Part shown: one piece after another, positions 17,297 through 25,286 of the stretch
Layout: each line of letters starts with the position of its first letter
How positions within the stretch are numbered: the first letter of the stretch is position 1
DNA from: CAILUF01 sp964505265
Lineage (GTDB): Bacteria > Pseudomonadota > Alphaproteobacteria > Rickettsiales > UBA1997
DNA: 64,000 bases
Direction of reading: 5' to 3'
Assembly: GCA_964505265.1 (NCBI GenBank)
Contig: CAZDGN010000003.1
Coordinates: forward strand, 1 to 64,000
Notes under the pieces: model-generated
Told to the model about the DNA's origin: nothing
What the model saw: the letters and a program-made list of their open reading frames with translations, nothing else
Databases searched by the model: none
Translations under genes and position numbers: made by a program

Positions 17297-18397
17297 TTAG
17301 TATAGTTTTTGCAGTTCTTTTAAAACATTTTCACCCATATCGCTACAAGATACGATTTGAGAATTAGAATTAGCAATATCTTGGGTGCGAATATTTTTTT
17401 CTAAAACCTTTTGCACCGATAATTCAAGTTTATCAGCGTCTTCAAGAAAATTAAATGAATATCTTAACATCATTGCAAGGCTTAAAATGGTTGCCAGTGG
17501 ATTGGCAATATTTTTACCCGCAATATCGGGAGCTGAGCCGTGAACAGGTTCGTATAAAGCATATTGCTTGCCATTTTTTTGTTTTTCTCCAAGCGAAGCC
17601 GATGGCAACATTCCAAGGGAACCAGTTAACATTGAGGCAGTATCAGATAAAATATCGCCAAACATATTACCCGTAACAATAACATCAAATTGCTTTGGAT
17701 TTCTAACTAATTGCATCGAGGCATTATCAACATACATGTGGCTTAAAAAAACTTCCGGATAATATTTTGCCCCAACTTCACTAACAACTTCGCGCCACAT
17801 TTCTGTAGTTTCAATAACATTAGCTTTGTCAACCGAGCATAATTTATTACCACGAACCTTGGCTAATTCAAAAGAAACTTTAGCTATTCTTTCAACTTCT
17901 TTAGAATTATAGGTCATAGTATTTACACCTTGCTTAGAGCCATCTTCAAGGGTTTTGACATATCTTGGTTCGCCAAAATATAAATCTCCAGTAAGCTCAC
18001 GAACAATCATAATATCAAGCCCACCAACAATTTCTTTTTTTAAAGAAGAGCTATCGGCAAGAGCATCAAAAACTTTAGCAGGACGAAGATTAGCAAATAA
18101 TCCTAACTCTTTGCGAATTCCAAGCAATCCTCTTTCAGGACGATGTTTATATTCTAAACTTTCCCACTTTAAACCTCCTACCGCTCCAAGCAAGATAGCA
18201 TCAGATTTTTTCGCTAACTCTAAAGTTTCTTCTGGAAATGGAGTTCCAACCTTATCATATGCGATTCCACCAAGTAATGCATTTTCGGTTTCGAATTTTA
18301 AATCGGTATTTTTAGTATAAAAATCGATGATTTTTTTGGTTTGCAAAACCACCTCTGGACCAATTCCATCACCTTCTATTAATAAAATTTTTTTCAT
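17297..18397 (-). CDS. leuB: 3-isopropylmalate dehydrogenase
   Basis: Oxidative decarboxylation of 3-isopropylmalate in leucine synthesis, NAD-dependent. Start KKILLIEGDGIGPEV, the substrate-binding VRELTGDLYFGEPR, VDKANVIETTEMWR, and the metal-binding DILSDTASMLTGSLGMLPSASLG are all intact over 366 residues. leuA, leuC and leuD are not in the window. A leucine gene argues against a strictly intracellular, amino-acid-scavenging lifestyle. It is 15 bp after cyaY on the same strand. Confidence 0.96.
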   Translation of the reverse strand: MKKILLIEGDGIGPEVVLQTKKIIDFYTKNTDLKFETENALLGGIAYDKVGTPFPEETLELAKKSDAILLGAVGGLKWESLEYKHRPERGLLGIRKELGLFANLRPAKVFDALADSSSLKKEIVGGLDIMIVRELTGDLYFGEPRYVKTLEDGSKQGVNTMTYNSKEVERIAKVSFELAKVRGNKLCSVDKANVIETTEMWREVVSEVGAKYYPEVFLSHMYVDNASMQLVRNPKQFDVIVTGNMFGDILSDTASMLTGSLGMLPSASLGEKQKNGKQYALYEPVHGSAPDIAGKNIANPLATILSLAMMLRYSFNFLEDADKLELSVQKVLEKNIRTQDIANSNSQIVSCSDMGENVLKELQKLY

Positions 18398-18412
18398 AAA
18401 TTCAGATAATTA

Positions 18413-18715
18413 TTAGTTAAAATATTCTTGTAATTCGCTCATTAATTTTTGAGTTAATTCAATCTTTTTTGCATTTATCCATTGCCTAGCAACCTCATCA
18501 AAAGCGAAGTAATCTGCACCCGTAAAAGGTGAAGAATACCAGATTTTTTGATTGCCAGAGTTGCGATTAATCACAAACACTTTGGAATTTTTTAAAATTT
18601 TTATATTTAAAATTCCATCTAGATATTCAGTTTCAAGATTAGAGTTGATATCTTTTTTTTCAATAACAATTGATAATTCTTGTAAAAAATCTTCACATAA
18701 TTTAGAAAAATTCAT
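18413..18715 (-). CDS. cyaY: Frataxin-like iron donor CyaY
   Basis: A 100-residue protein with the frataxin signature: the acidic first helix, then DGILNIKILKNSKVFVINRN, the conserved QKIWYSSPFTGADYF and a terminal helix with W. Bacterial frataxin binds iron and regulates IscS-IscU cluster assembly. It starts 6 bp after pdxH and runs into leuB, both on the minus strand. Frataxin is typical of proteobacteria including the mitochondrial relatives. erpA elsewhere in the window belongs to the same Fe-S branch. Confidence 0.88.
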   Translation of the reverse strand: MNFSKLCEDFLQELSIVIEKKDINSNLETEYLDGILNIKILKNSKVFVINRNSGNQKIWYSSPFTGADYFAFDEVARQWINAKKIELTQKLMSELQEYFN

Positions 18716-18721
18716 AGATAT

Positions 18722-19354
18722 TTAAGGGTATAATTTATTAACAATCCATTGAATTTTTGAGGCTTCATTTGATTTTTCAAAAACCACTCTTTGGTGAATT
18801 CTAAAATCACCTTCTTGCCAAAATTCAATTTTATTTGGAACCACTCTAAAGCCAGACCAATTCTGTGGTCTTGGTACATCAGAATTTTCAAATTTTTTGG
18901 TAAAAAAAGAAATTGCATCTAAAAATTCTTGCCATTTTTTCATAATTGAAGATTGTTTGGAAGCCCAAGCTCCAATTCGACTTTCTCTGCGACGGGTAGC
19001 AAAATAATCATCGGCTTCGACAGAGCTTACTTCAATTGCCTTTCCTTCAATTCTAACTTGCTTTCCAATGACACCCCAATAAAAACATAAAGCAACATTA
19101 CTGTTTTTAAAAATTTGTTCACCCTTATTGCTATTAAAATTGGTAAAAAAACAAAATCCCGATTCATCAAATTTTTTTAATAACACCATCCTTGAACTTA
19201 CAATATTATCTATACTGGTGGCAAGACACATAGCAGTTGGCTCAATAATTTGTTTATTTTGTTTTGCTTCGTCAAGCCAAAGAGAAAAAATTGCAAAAGG
19301 TTCTTGAAAATTGCAATTAATTGGAGTTTCATTGGTAAAATATTTATCAATCAT
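18722..19354 (-). CDS. pdxH: Pyridoxamine 5'-phosphate oxidase
   Basis: FMN enzyme that makes pyridoxal 5'-phosphate. The 210 residues include SRMVLLK, FFTNFNSNKG (FMN phosphate binding), ALCFYW, RIEGKA, ATRRRESRIGAWASKQS and the C-terminal WSGFRVVPNKIEFWQ with FRIHQRVVFE. The usual RLSP end is KLYP here. The start is only 9 bp from the divergent cox11-like ATG, so promoters for the two must lie within each other's coding regions. Confidence 0.95.
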   Translation of the reverse strand: MIDKYFTNETPINCNFQEPFAIFSLWLDEAKQNKQIIEPTAMCLATSIDNIVSSRMVLLKKFDESGFCFFTNFNSNKGEQIFKNSNVALCFYWGVIGKQVRIEGKAIEVSSVEADDYFATRRRESRIGAWASKQSSIMKKWQEFLDAISFFTKKFENSDVPRPQNWSGFRVVPNKIEFWQEGDFRIHQRVVFEKSNEASKIQWIVNKLYP

Positions 19355-19363
19355 TTTAGTTTT

Positions 19364-19969
19364 ATGAATTATTTAATAAAAAATTTTTTAAGAGTTTTAG
19401 TTATTATTTTCTTGGGAGTAATTTATTTTAATTATCGAAATAATCAATGTATATTAAAACAAAACTGTAAACCAATTTTTTTAAATGATTTATTTAATAA
19501 TAAAAAAGATTTTGAAACCGCTGGAGCGGTTTATTTTAAATATAGTTTTAATGCCAATAAAATTGAATTTAAAGCTGATAAAAATTATAATTTAAACAAT
19601 TCAAATTATAATTTTCTTGATGAAACTAGCAAGTCAAATGTAAATTATATAGGTCAATTATTTCAACCAAGTGGTTATGTTGACTTCATTGCAAAGCTGG
19701 ACAATTCTGTAACTGTAGCAAAATTTACCATTACAAATAATAACTCTAAACCAAAGAAAATTGCCTTAACTATGACAGATACCAGCAAATTATTATACAA
19801 CAAATCACCAAAATCAGATAATTCAATAACCATTTTTAATTGTTTTTGCAATCAAGAGATAATTTTGAATGAATTTGAAAGTAAAGATTTATATATTTAT
19901 TTTAGAATTAATAATTATGGTTTTTACACTTACGATATTAATATTCGCGAAAAGTTGTTAATAAGATAA
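19364..19969 (+). CDS. ctaG: Divergent Cox11/CtaG-like cytochrome c oxidase copper assembly protein
   Basis: A 201-residue protein with one N-terminal membrane anchor (about 8-22) and a periplasmic beta domain. Cox11 landmarks seen are KYSFNANKIEF, a TITNNNSKPKK stretch matching the family's conserved 'TNNS-KP' segment, and IFNCFCNQEIILNEFESKDLYIYFRIN, where Cys160-Phe-Cys162 is the copper-binding pair; the usual following Phe is Asn. Cox11 delivers copper to the CuB site of oxidase subunit I. The homologue is weak overall. I start at the ATG just outside pdxH; a longer frame would overlap pdxH antisense. No cox genes are adjacent. Confidence 0.72.
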   Translation: MNYLIKNFLRVLVIIFLGVIYFNYRNNQCILKQNCKPIFLNDLFNNKKDFETAGAVYFKYSFNANKIEFKADKNYNLNNSNYNFLDETSKSNVNYIGQLFQPSGYVDFIAKLDNSVTVAKFTITNNNSKPKKIALTMTDTSKLLYNKSPKSDNSITIFNCFCNQEIILNEFESKDLYIYFRINNYGFYTYDINIREKLLIR

Positions 19970-20016
19970 TAAAAAATTTGTTAGGAAAAGATATGAAGTA
20001 ATCTATAGTAGGACAT

Positions 20017-20073
20017 TTACAGATTATTTAATATCGGGAGCCACCACCACGCAAACCCAGCGTGTGTATTCAT
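20017..20073 (-). other. Possible leader peptide ORF with three consecutive Trp codons
   Basis: An 18-codon ORF on the minus strand reads MNTHAGFAWWWLPILNNL and ends in TAA. Three TGG codons in a row resemble trp attenuator leaders. The CTCCCGATATT right after the Trp codons pairs with a GGGAG-containing segment upstream of the ATG, and CACGC/GCGTG forms a hairpin before the Trp codons. Against it: no trp gene follows on this strand, there is no good ribosome site, and no T-tailed terminator hairpin is seen beyond. The run may simply be a CCA repeat on the plus strand. Confidence 0.3.
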
Positions 20074-20138
20074 ATTCACTGTAAAAGTTTTTATATTCTG
20101 ATACACTCCCGACATTAATATTATTAAACATAATTTTT

Positions 20139-20152
20139 TTACTTGCAAGTAA
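20139..20152. promoter_or_regulatory. 14-bp perfect palindrome flanked by T-tracts
   Basis: TTACTTGCAAGTAA is a perfect palindrome with T-runs on both sides of the plus strand. It may be an operator for the gene at about 20.23 kb, or a minimal terminator hairpin. On the minus strand, TTGCAA with TAATAA 16 bp further on also makes a possible sigma70-type promoter pointing into the Trp-rich leader. Confidence 0.4.
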
Positions 20153-20229
20153 TTTTTTTAAAAATTTTAAGAAAAGTTATTTAAAATTAAAAAAAATGTT
20201 TTAAATAAATAATTTAAATATTTTTCTTA

Positions 20230-21192
20230 ATGCTATTTATTCAAGGTTTTAAACGGATGTTAAATATAATTAAATTGGTTTTTTTAAGTGGTTTATTTTT
20301 TTATTTTTTTACCTTTGATGTTTTTGCAAATAAAAACTTTATCGATAAAACCTATTCAATTTTATCAGTAAGGTATGTAATTAATGACGCAGTTGCCAAC
20401 AGAATAGATTCCAATTATCAGTGCAAATTATCATTTCGTGATGATTATAAGGAAAAGGTGGAAGTTATTGAAGATGCAGAAAGTAATTATATAATTCTAG
20501 CAAGTAATCCAGGTAAAATTTTTTTGGAATATGTCAACTGTAACTCTCATAATATTCCTTTTATTTATGGAAGATCTCGAAAAAAATATATTGAAGATTG
20601 GGGTTTTGTAGCTCATAGCAATTTCTTAAATTATGCTGGAGAAATAACCATAAATTTTGATGTCTCTTCATTTCAATTTTTAGATTTTATCAACTTCTCA
20701 AACCTTCTTGAAGATTCGGGTAAAATAAGGTTTGATGTCCTTGACAATTCTACACAAATTCTTAATTTTATTAATTTTAAATATACACAATTCAATAATT
20801 ATCAATTGATTAAATCTTTATTTACCGAAAATAGAAAATTACAACCAAATGATTTAAACAAAGACAACATAATTCAAAATTCATCAAAATATATTCATAT
20901 TCCTAACAAAAATGAAAATAATTACACCAACAATGTTTCAAAAAATGATAATATTAAAATCAATCTAAAGAAATTAAATGTTCAAAATGAAGTAGGAGAT
21001 AAAATTTTTAAAAAACCCATTCATCCATATCTAGCTCATATTTATTCGGATATTTATAATCCAATTTTTAATCCATACAATTTGGTTAACAACCCAGTTA
21101 ATTCTTATTTCTCTAATTCGAGTGAAATTCAAGACCCTGCAATTGATAGATATTATTTTGATGATGAAATAAAAAATCTTGATTTAAAATAA
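20230..21192 (+). CDS. Exported protein of unknown function upstream of nusA
   Basis: 320 residues from the first ATG; the ATG at 20257 gives a tidier signal peptide (Lys, then about 15 hydrophobic residues, ending VFANKN). The mature part has a probably folded, beta-rich N-terminal 190 residues with two or three cysteines, then an Asn/Lys-rich tail with Tyr/Pro repeats. I do not recognise the family. It occupies the place upstream of nusA where rimP normally lies, but shows no similarity to RimP that I can see. Asn/Lys richness matches the genome's base composition. Confidence 0.7.
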   Translation: MLFIQGFKRMLNIIKLVFLSGLFFYFFTFDVFANKNFIDKTYSILSVRYVINDAVANRIDSNYQCKLSFRDDYKEKVEVIEDAESNYIILASNPGKIFLEYVNCNSHNIPFIYGRSRKKYIEDWGFVAHSNFLNYAGEITINFDVSSFQFLDFINFSNLLEDSGKIRFDVLDNSTQILNFINFKYTQFNNYQLIKSLFTENRKLQPNDLNKDNIIQNSSKYIHIPNKNENNYTNNVSKNDNIKINLKKLNVQNEVGDKIFKKPIHPYLAHIYSDIYNPIFNPYNLVNNPVNSYFSNSSEIQDPAIDRYYFDDEIKNLDLK

Positions 21193-21279
21193 ATTGAATT
21201 TTATAATTTTAAAACATCATTTCTAATTATTAATAATCCTATATATTAAAAATAACTTTAACTACAACAATCAATAATT

Positions 21280-22566
21280 ATGGCTAGCAACTTTACTATA
21301 ATGGGTAACAAAGAAATTCTTTTAGTAGCAGAAAATATTGCTCATGAAAAAGGTATCACTTTACAAGAGGTTGTTGAGGCAATGGAAGAAGGTATCAAAC
21401 TTGCCGCCAAGAAAAAATATGGTGGTCATCTCGACATAGAATGCAAAATTGATAAAAAATCTGGCTTAATAAAGCTTTATAACAAGTTACTAGTTGTTGA
21501 TAATGATGTCGAAGATTTTGATGTAAGAACTAAAATAACAATTAAACATGCTAAAAAAGACAATCCAAATCTTGAAATTGGCGATGTTTTAATGCAAGAA
21601 TTGCCTCCGATTGATTTAAATCGAGTAGTTGCTCAAGTTGCTAGGAATGAAATTATCCGCAAAGTTAAAGAAGCTGAAAAAAATAAAGAATATAATGAGT
21701 TTAAAGACAGAATTGGTGATGTAGTTAGTGCCTCTGTCAAAAAGGTTGGACTTAAAAATATTGTTATGGACATTGACGGTTTCGAAGCTGTAATTCATGA
21801 GAGTGGTTTAATTGCTAGAGAAAATTTTCGTGTTGGCGACCGCATTCGTTGTTACATCGAAGATGTTCGCAAAGAAGCTTTTGGTGCCCAAATTTTTCTT
21901 TCCAGAACTCATCCTCAATTTTTAGTTAAACTATTTGAACAAGAAGTTCCGGAACTCAATGATGGCAATATCGAAGTTAAGGCAGTTGCCCGCGATGCTG
22001 GTTCTCGCTCAAAAATTGCTATTTATTCTCGTCGTGACGATATCGATATTATCGGATCTTTCATTGGCATCAGAGGAAACAGAGTTCAATCGGTAAGTTC
22101 AGAACTTAGAGGAGAAAAAATTGACATTATCAAATGGTCATCAAATATTGCTGAACTTGTCATTAGCTCACTCACTCCCGCTAAGGTTAGCAAAGTTGTC
22201 GTTGATGAAGAAAATAATCTAATTGAAGTTGTTGTTGCTGAAGACCAGCTCAGCTTAGCAATTGGTAGAGGTGGACAAAATGTTAAACTAGCTTCAAAAT
22301 TAGTAGGCTATAAAATTGATGTTATGACCGACGAACAAGAATCAGCTCGAAGAACTGCTGAATTTAATCAAGCTTCAAAATTATTCATTGAAGCTCTTGA
22401 TGTTGAAGATATGATTGCAAGTCTATTGGCTTCTGAAGGCTTCCTTAATATTGAATCTCTTGCCAATGCGGAAATTTCTGATATCGCCTCAATTGAGGGG
22501 TTTGACGAAGAAATTGCAGGTGAAATTAAGCATCGTGCCGAAGAATTTTTACAAAAAAATTCTTAA
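21280..22566 (+). CDS. nusA: Transcription termination/antitermination factor NusA
   Basis: Modulates pausing, termination and antitermination by RNA polymerase. NKEILLVAENIAHEKGI opens the N-terminal polymerase-binding domain, an S1 domain spans about 135-200, two KH domains follow (GIRGNRVQSVSSELRGEKIDI and LAIGRGGQNVKLASKL), and only one C-terminal acidic helix-hairpin-helix repeat remains (about 370-428). At 428 residues it is shorter than E. coli NusA. A second ATG eight codons in is an alternative start. infB follows after 21 bp, as is conserved in bacteria. Confidence 0.97.
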   Translation: MASNFTIMGNKEILLVAENIAHEKGITLQEVVEAMEEGIKLAAKKKYGGHLDIECKIDKKSGLIKLYNKLLVVDNDVEDFDVRTKITIKHAKKDNPNLEIGDVLMQELPPIDLNRVVAQVARNEIIRKVKEAEKNKEYNEFKDRIGDVVSASVKKVGLKNIVMDIDGFEAVIHESGLIARENFRVGDRIRCYIEDVRKEAFGAQIFLSRTHPQFLVKLFEQEVPELNDGNIEVKAVARDAGSRSKIAIYSRRDDIDIIGSFIGIRGNRVQSVSSELRGEKIDIIKWSSNIAELVISSLTPAKVSKVVVDEENNLIEVVVAEDQLSLAIGRGGQNVKLASKLVGYKIDVMTDEQESARRTAEFNQASKLFIEALDVEDMIASLLASEGFLNIESLANAEISDIASIEGFDEEIAGEIKHRAEEFLQKNS

Positions 22567-22587
22567 TTTTAATTTAATTTTGCCCAA

Positions 22588-25206
22588 ATGACTGATAATA
22601 ATTCAAATAATACTCGCTCAAAACTTACTCTAAAGTTGCCAAGCAAAGTAAATAATCAACTAACCGAAAATAGCAGTCAAAAAACTCCTGAAAAAAAAAC
22701 CTCGAATAACTCAGTGCAAGTCACTATTAAAGGCAGAAAACCCAATTCTTCCGATTCTAGTTTAAGCTCAAAATCACTCAATAAAAATGAGCTTGAAGCC
22801 AGATTTAAAGCAATTAGCGACAATAATAACCATAATATTCAAGATAATGAAATTAAAACTTTTGAGATTTTAAAGAAAGCTAAAAAAATTGACGAAAATA
22901 CTAATGTATCTTCTTCAAAGAATGATAGTGATTCAAAAACTTCTATGATTAATGAAGTTGCTATTCAAGCCCCTGAAACTAAAGAAATCCAAGAAACTCC
23001 ACAAGAAAAAATACATAATAATACCAATATTAATAATAATTTGATTGATATCAAAATTGACGGCTTTGATGTTCGCAACAAAATCAAACTAAGCCTTCAA
23101 ATTGAAAATAAACAAAAAGAAGAGCGTGAAAAACTAATTGAAGAAAAAAAGAAAAAAGAATTAGAAATTTCCGCAAATATTGTAAAATCCAATAACGATA
23201 TCAAAAAACCAATCAAAAAATTTAATAATAATTCTGTTAAAAACCCCTTATCAAAACCAAATTTTGAAGAAGACAATATTAAAAAAACCAATCCAAAAGA
23301 AAATTTTAAAAATAGTAAATTTAATTCCAGAAAATTAACCTATATTATTAGCGCTTCAGATGATGAAAGCGAAGAAGATTTTGAATTTCGCAAACACCGT
23401 AAGAAAAAATTTAAACCACAAATAATTCAAGAGAATAAAGAATATAAAAAAGTGACTAGAGAGGTCAATCTACCTGAGTTAATTACTGTTTCCGAACTTG
23501 CGGAAAGAATGTCTGAAAAAGCCGGAGATGTTGTCAAAAAATTATTTACGATGGGTATGGTTGTCACTAGCAATCAAGCCATTGATGCCGAAACTGCCGA
23601 AATTATTATTCATGAATTTGGTCATACTAGTAAAAGAGTTTCTCACTCCGATGTTGAAAATGTTTTAGATGACAGCCAATCGAATGAAGAATTACACTTT
23701 AGAGCACCAATTGTAACAATTATGGGACATGTTGACCATGGTAAAACTTCGCTACTTGACGCTCTTCGCGAAACTGATGTAGCTTCAGGCGAACATGGTG
23801 GAATAACTCAACATATTGGGGCATCAAGAATCAAAACCAAAGACGGAAAATATATCACCTTCCTCGACACTCCAGGACATGAAGCCTTTACCGAAATGCG
23901 TTCACGCGGAGCAAATATTACTGATATTGTAGTTTTAGTTGTGGCTGCAGATGATGGTGTCAAGGAACAAACCATAGAGGCAATAAATCATGCAAAAGCA
24001 GCCAATGTTCCAATTATCGTTGCGGTAAATAAAATTGACAAACCCCAAGCCAACCCACAAATTGTAAAAAATGAATTACTTTCGCACAATTTAGTTTCTG
24101 AAGATTTGGGTGGCGATATTATGTTCATTCCAGTTTCTGCAAAATCCAAAACCAATCTCGACAAATTAGAAGAAGCAATTTTATTGCAAGCAGAAATTCT
24201 TGAACTCAAGGCTCCATATCAAGGAAAATCAAGTGGCGTAGTTCTTGAATCCAGAGTTGATGCTAACAAAGGTGTAGTAGCTACAATGCTAGTCCAAAAA
24301 GGCACTCTTGATGTCGGCGATCTTGTCGTAGTTGGCACCTCTTTTGGTAAAATCAGAAAAATGACCGACTCAAATCTTAAAATTTTAAAATCAGCAACCC
24401 CATCAGTTCCAGTTGAAGTTTTAGGTCTTGATTATGCTCCAAATGCTGGCGATAAATTTGTTGAAGTAGACGAAGAACGCCAAGCTCGTGAAATTATTTC
24501 TTATCGTGTTCGCAAAGAAAAAGAAGAAAAAGCCCTTAAAAACTCAGCCAAATCAATATCTGATATTTTCAAAGAATCAGGAAAAGGCAAATTAAAATAT
24601 TTAAATATCATTATCAAAGCCGATGTTCACGGTTCAGTTGAGGCAATTTCTGGTTCAATTTCTAAATTAAATAACGAAGAAGTTGCGGTAAAAATTATTC
24701 ACTCGGCAACTGGTGGCATTAGTGAAAGCGACATTAGCTTAGCAAATGCTTCAGAAGCTATGATTATTGGCTTCAATGTCAGAGCAAATTTATCGGCAAA
24801 AGAATCGGCAAGTCAAAAAGGCATCGATATTCGCTATTATTCCATAATTTATAATTTAGTTGATGATTTAAAATTAATGCTTTCCGGATTATTGACTCCT
24901 CACAAAAATGAAGAATATGTCGGACAGGCAGAAATTCGTCAGATATTTAAAATTTCTAATTTCGGTAAAGTTGCTGGAAGCTTTGTTATTGATGGCGTGA
25001 TCAAACGAAATGCTAGAGCCAGATTGCTTCGCGACAATATCGTTATTCATGATGGCACTTTAAAAACTTTAAAAAGATTTAAGGATGATACGAAAGAAGT
25101 AAAAAGTGGTTTTGAATGCGGAATTGCCTTTGAAAATTTTGAAGACCTCAAGGAAAAAGATATTGTTGAGTGCTACGAAATTGTAGAACAAAAACGCTCA
25201 ATATAG
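22588..25206 (+). CDS. infB: Translation initiation factor IF-2
   Basis: GTPase that places initiator tRNA on the ribosome. About 300 residues of Lys/Asn/Glu-rich, probably disordered N-terminus precede the conserved part. The G1 motif GHVDHGKTSLLDALR starts near residue 379; DTPGHEAF and NKIDKP follow, then domains II to IV with the C-terminal FGKVAGSFV and ECGIAFENFEDLKEKD. 872 residues. The usual downstream partners rbfA, truB and rpsO are missing; rbfA is about 12 kb away next to dxr. Confidence 0.98.
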   Translation: MTDNNSNNTRSKLTLKLPSKVNNQLTENSSQKTPEKKTSNNSVQVTIKGRKPNSSDSSLSSKSLNKNELEARFKAISDNNNHNIQDNEIKTFEILKKAKKIDENTNVSSSKNDSDSKTSMINEVAIQAPETKEIQETPQEKIHNNTNINNNLIDIKIDGFDVRNKIKLSLQIENKQKEEREKLIEEKKKKELEISANIVKSNNDIKKPIKKFNNNSVKNPLSKPNFEEDNIKKTNPKENFKNSKFNSRKLTYIISASDDESEEDFEFRKHRKKKFKPQIIQENKEYKKVTREVNLPELITVSELAERMSEKAGDVVKKLFTMGMVVTSNQAIDAETAEIIIHEFGHTSKRVSHSDVENVLDDSQSNEELHFRAPIVTIMGHVDHGKTSLLDALRETDVASGEHGGITQHIGASRIKTKDGKYITFLDTPGHEAFTEMRSRGANITDIVVLVVAADDGVKEQTIEAINHAKAANVPIIVAVNKIDKPQANPQIVKNELLSHNLVSEDLGGDIMFIPVSAKSKTNLDKLEEAILLQAEILELKAPYQGKSSGVVLESRVDANKGVVATMLVQKGTLDVGDLVVVGTSFGKIRKMTDSNLKILKSATPSVPVEVLGLDYAPNAGDKFVEVDEERQAREIISYRVRKEKEEKALKNSAKSISDIFKESGKGKLKYLNIIIKADVHGSVEAISGSISKLNNEEVAVKIIHSATGGISESDISLANASEAMIIGFNVRANLSAKESASQKGIDIRYYSIIYNLVDDLKLMLSGLLTPHKNEEYVGQAEIRQIFKISNFGKVAGSFVIDGVIKRNARARLLRDNIVIHDGTLKTLKRFKDDTKEVKSGFECGIAFENFEDLKEKDIVECYEIVEQKRSI

Positions 25207-25286
25207 ATTTTTTTTGTTTCAAAAAAATCAAAAATTTATTGGTCTTTATAAAAAATTTTTTTAATTTCTTAGAGATTATATAAAAC

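Larger units (their letters stand above)
20008..20160 (+). ncRNA. Candidate structured RNA (three-helix junction with weak terminator)
   Basis: In an otherwise AT-rich 260-bp spacer, a GC-containing block can fold as a junction on the plus strand: a closing helix TTTAATATCGGGAG with CTCCCGACATTAA, a CACGC/GCGTG hairpin, and a TGTAT/ATACA helix. TTTACAG upstream can alternatively pair with CTGTAAA inside, giving a possible switch. A TTACT/AGTAA mini-hairpin followed by seven T ends the block. No known riboswitch, 6S, 4.5S or tmRNA signature was recognised. Strand is uncertain because the complement folds equally well. Confidence 0.4.

Noticed and set aside
19250..19363. Longer N-terminus for the cox11-like gene
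   Set aside because: It would overlap the pdxH 5' end on the opposite strand, and a good membrane anchor begins only after the ATG at 19364.
20008..20160. Known structured RNA (6S, 4.5S SRP, tmRNA, cobalamin or other riboswitch)
   Set aside because: No SRP GGAAG/tetraloop core, no tmRNA tag or CCA acceptor, no cobalamin box or other riboswitch core was recognised; kept only as an unnamed candidate.
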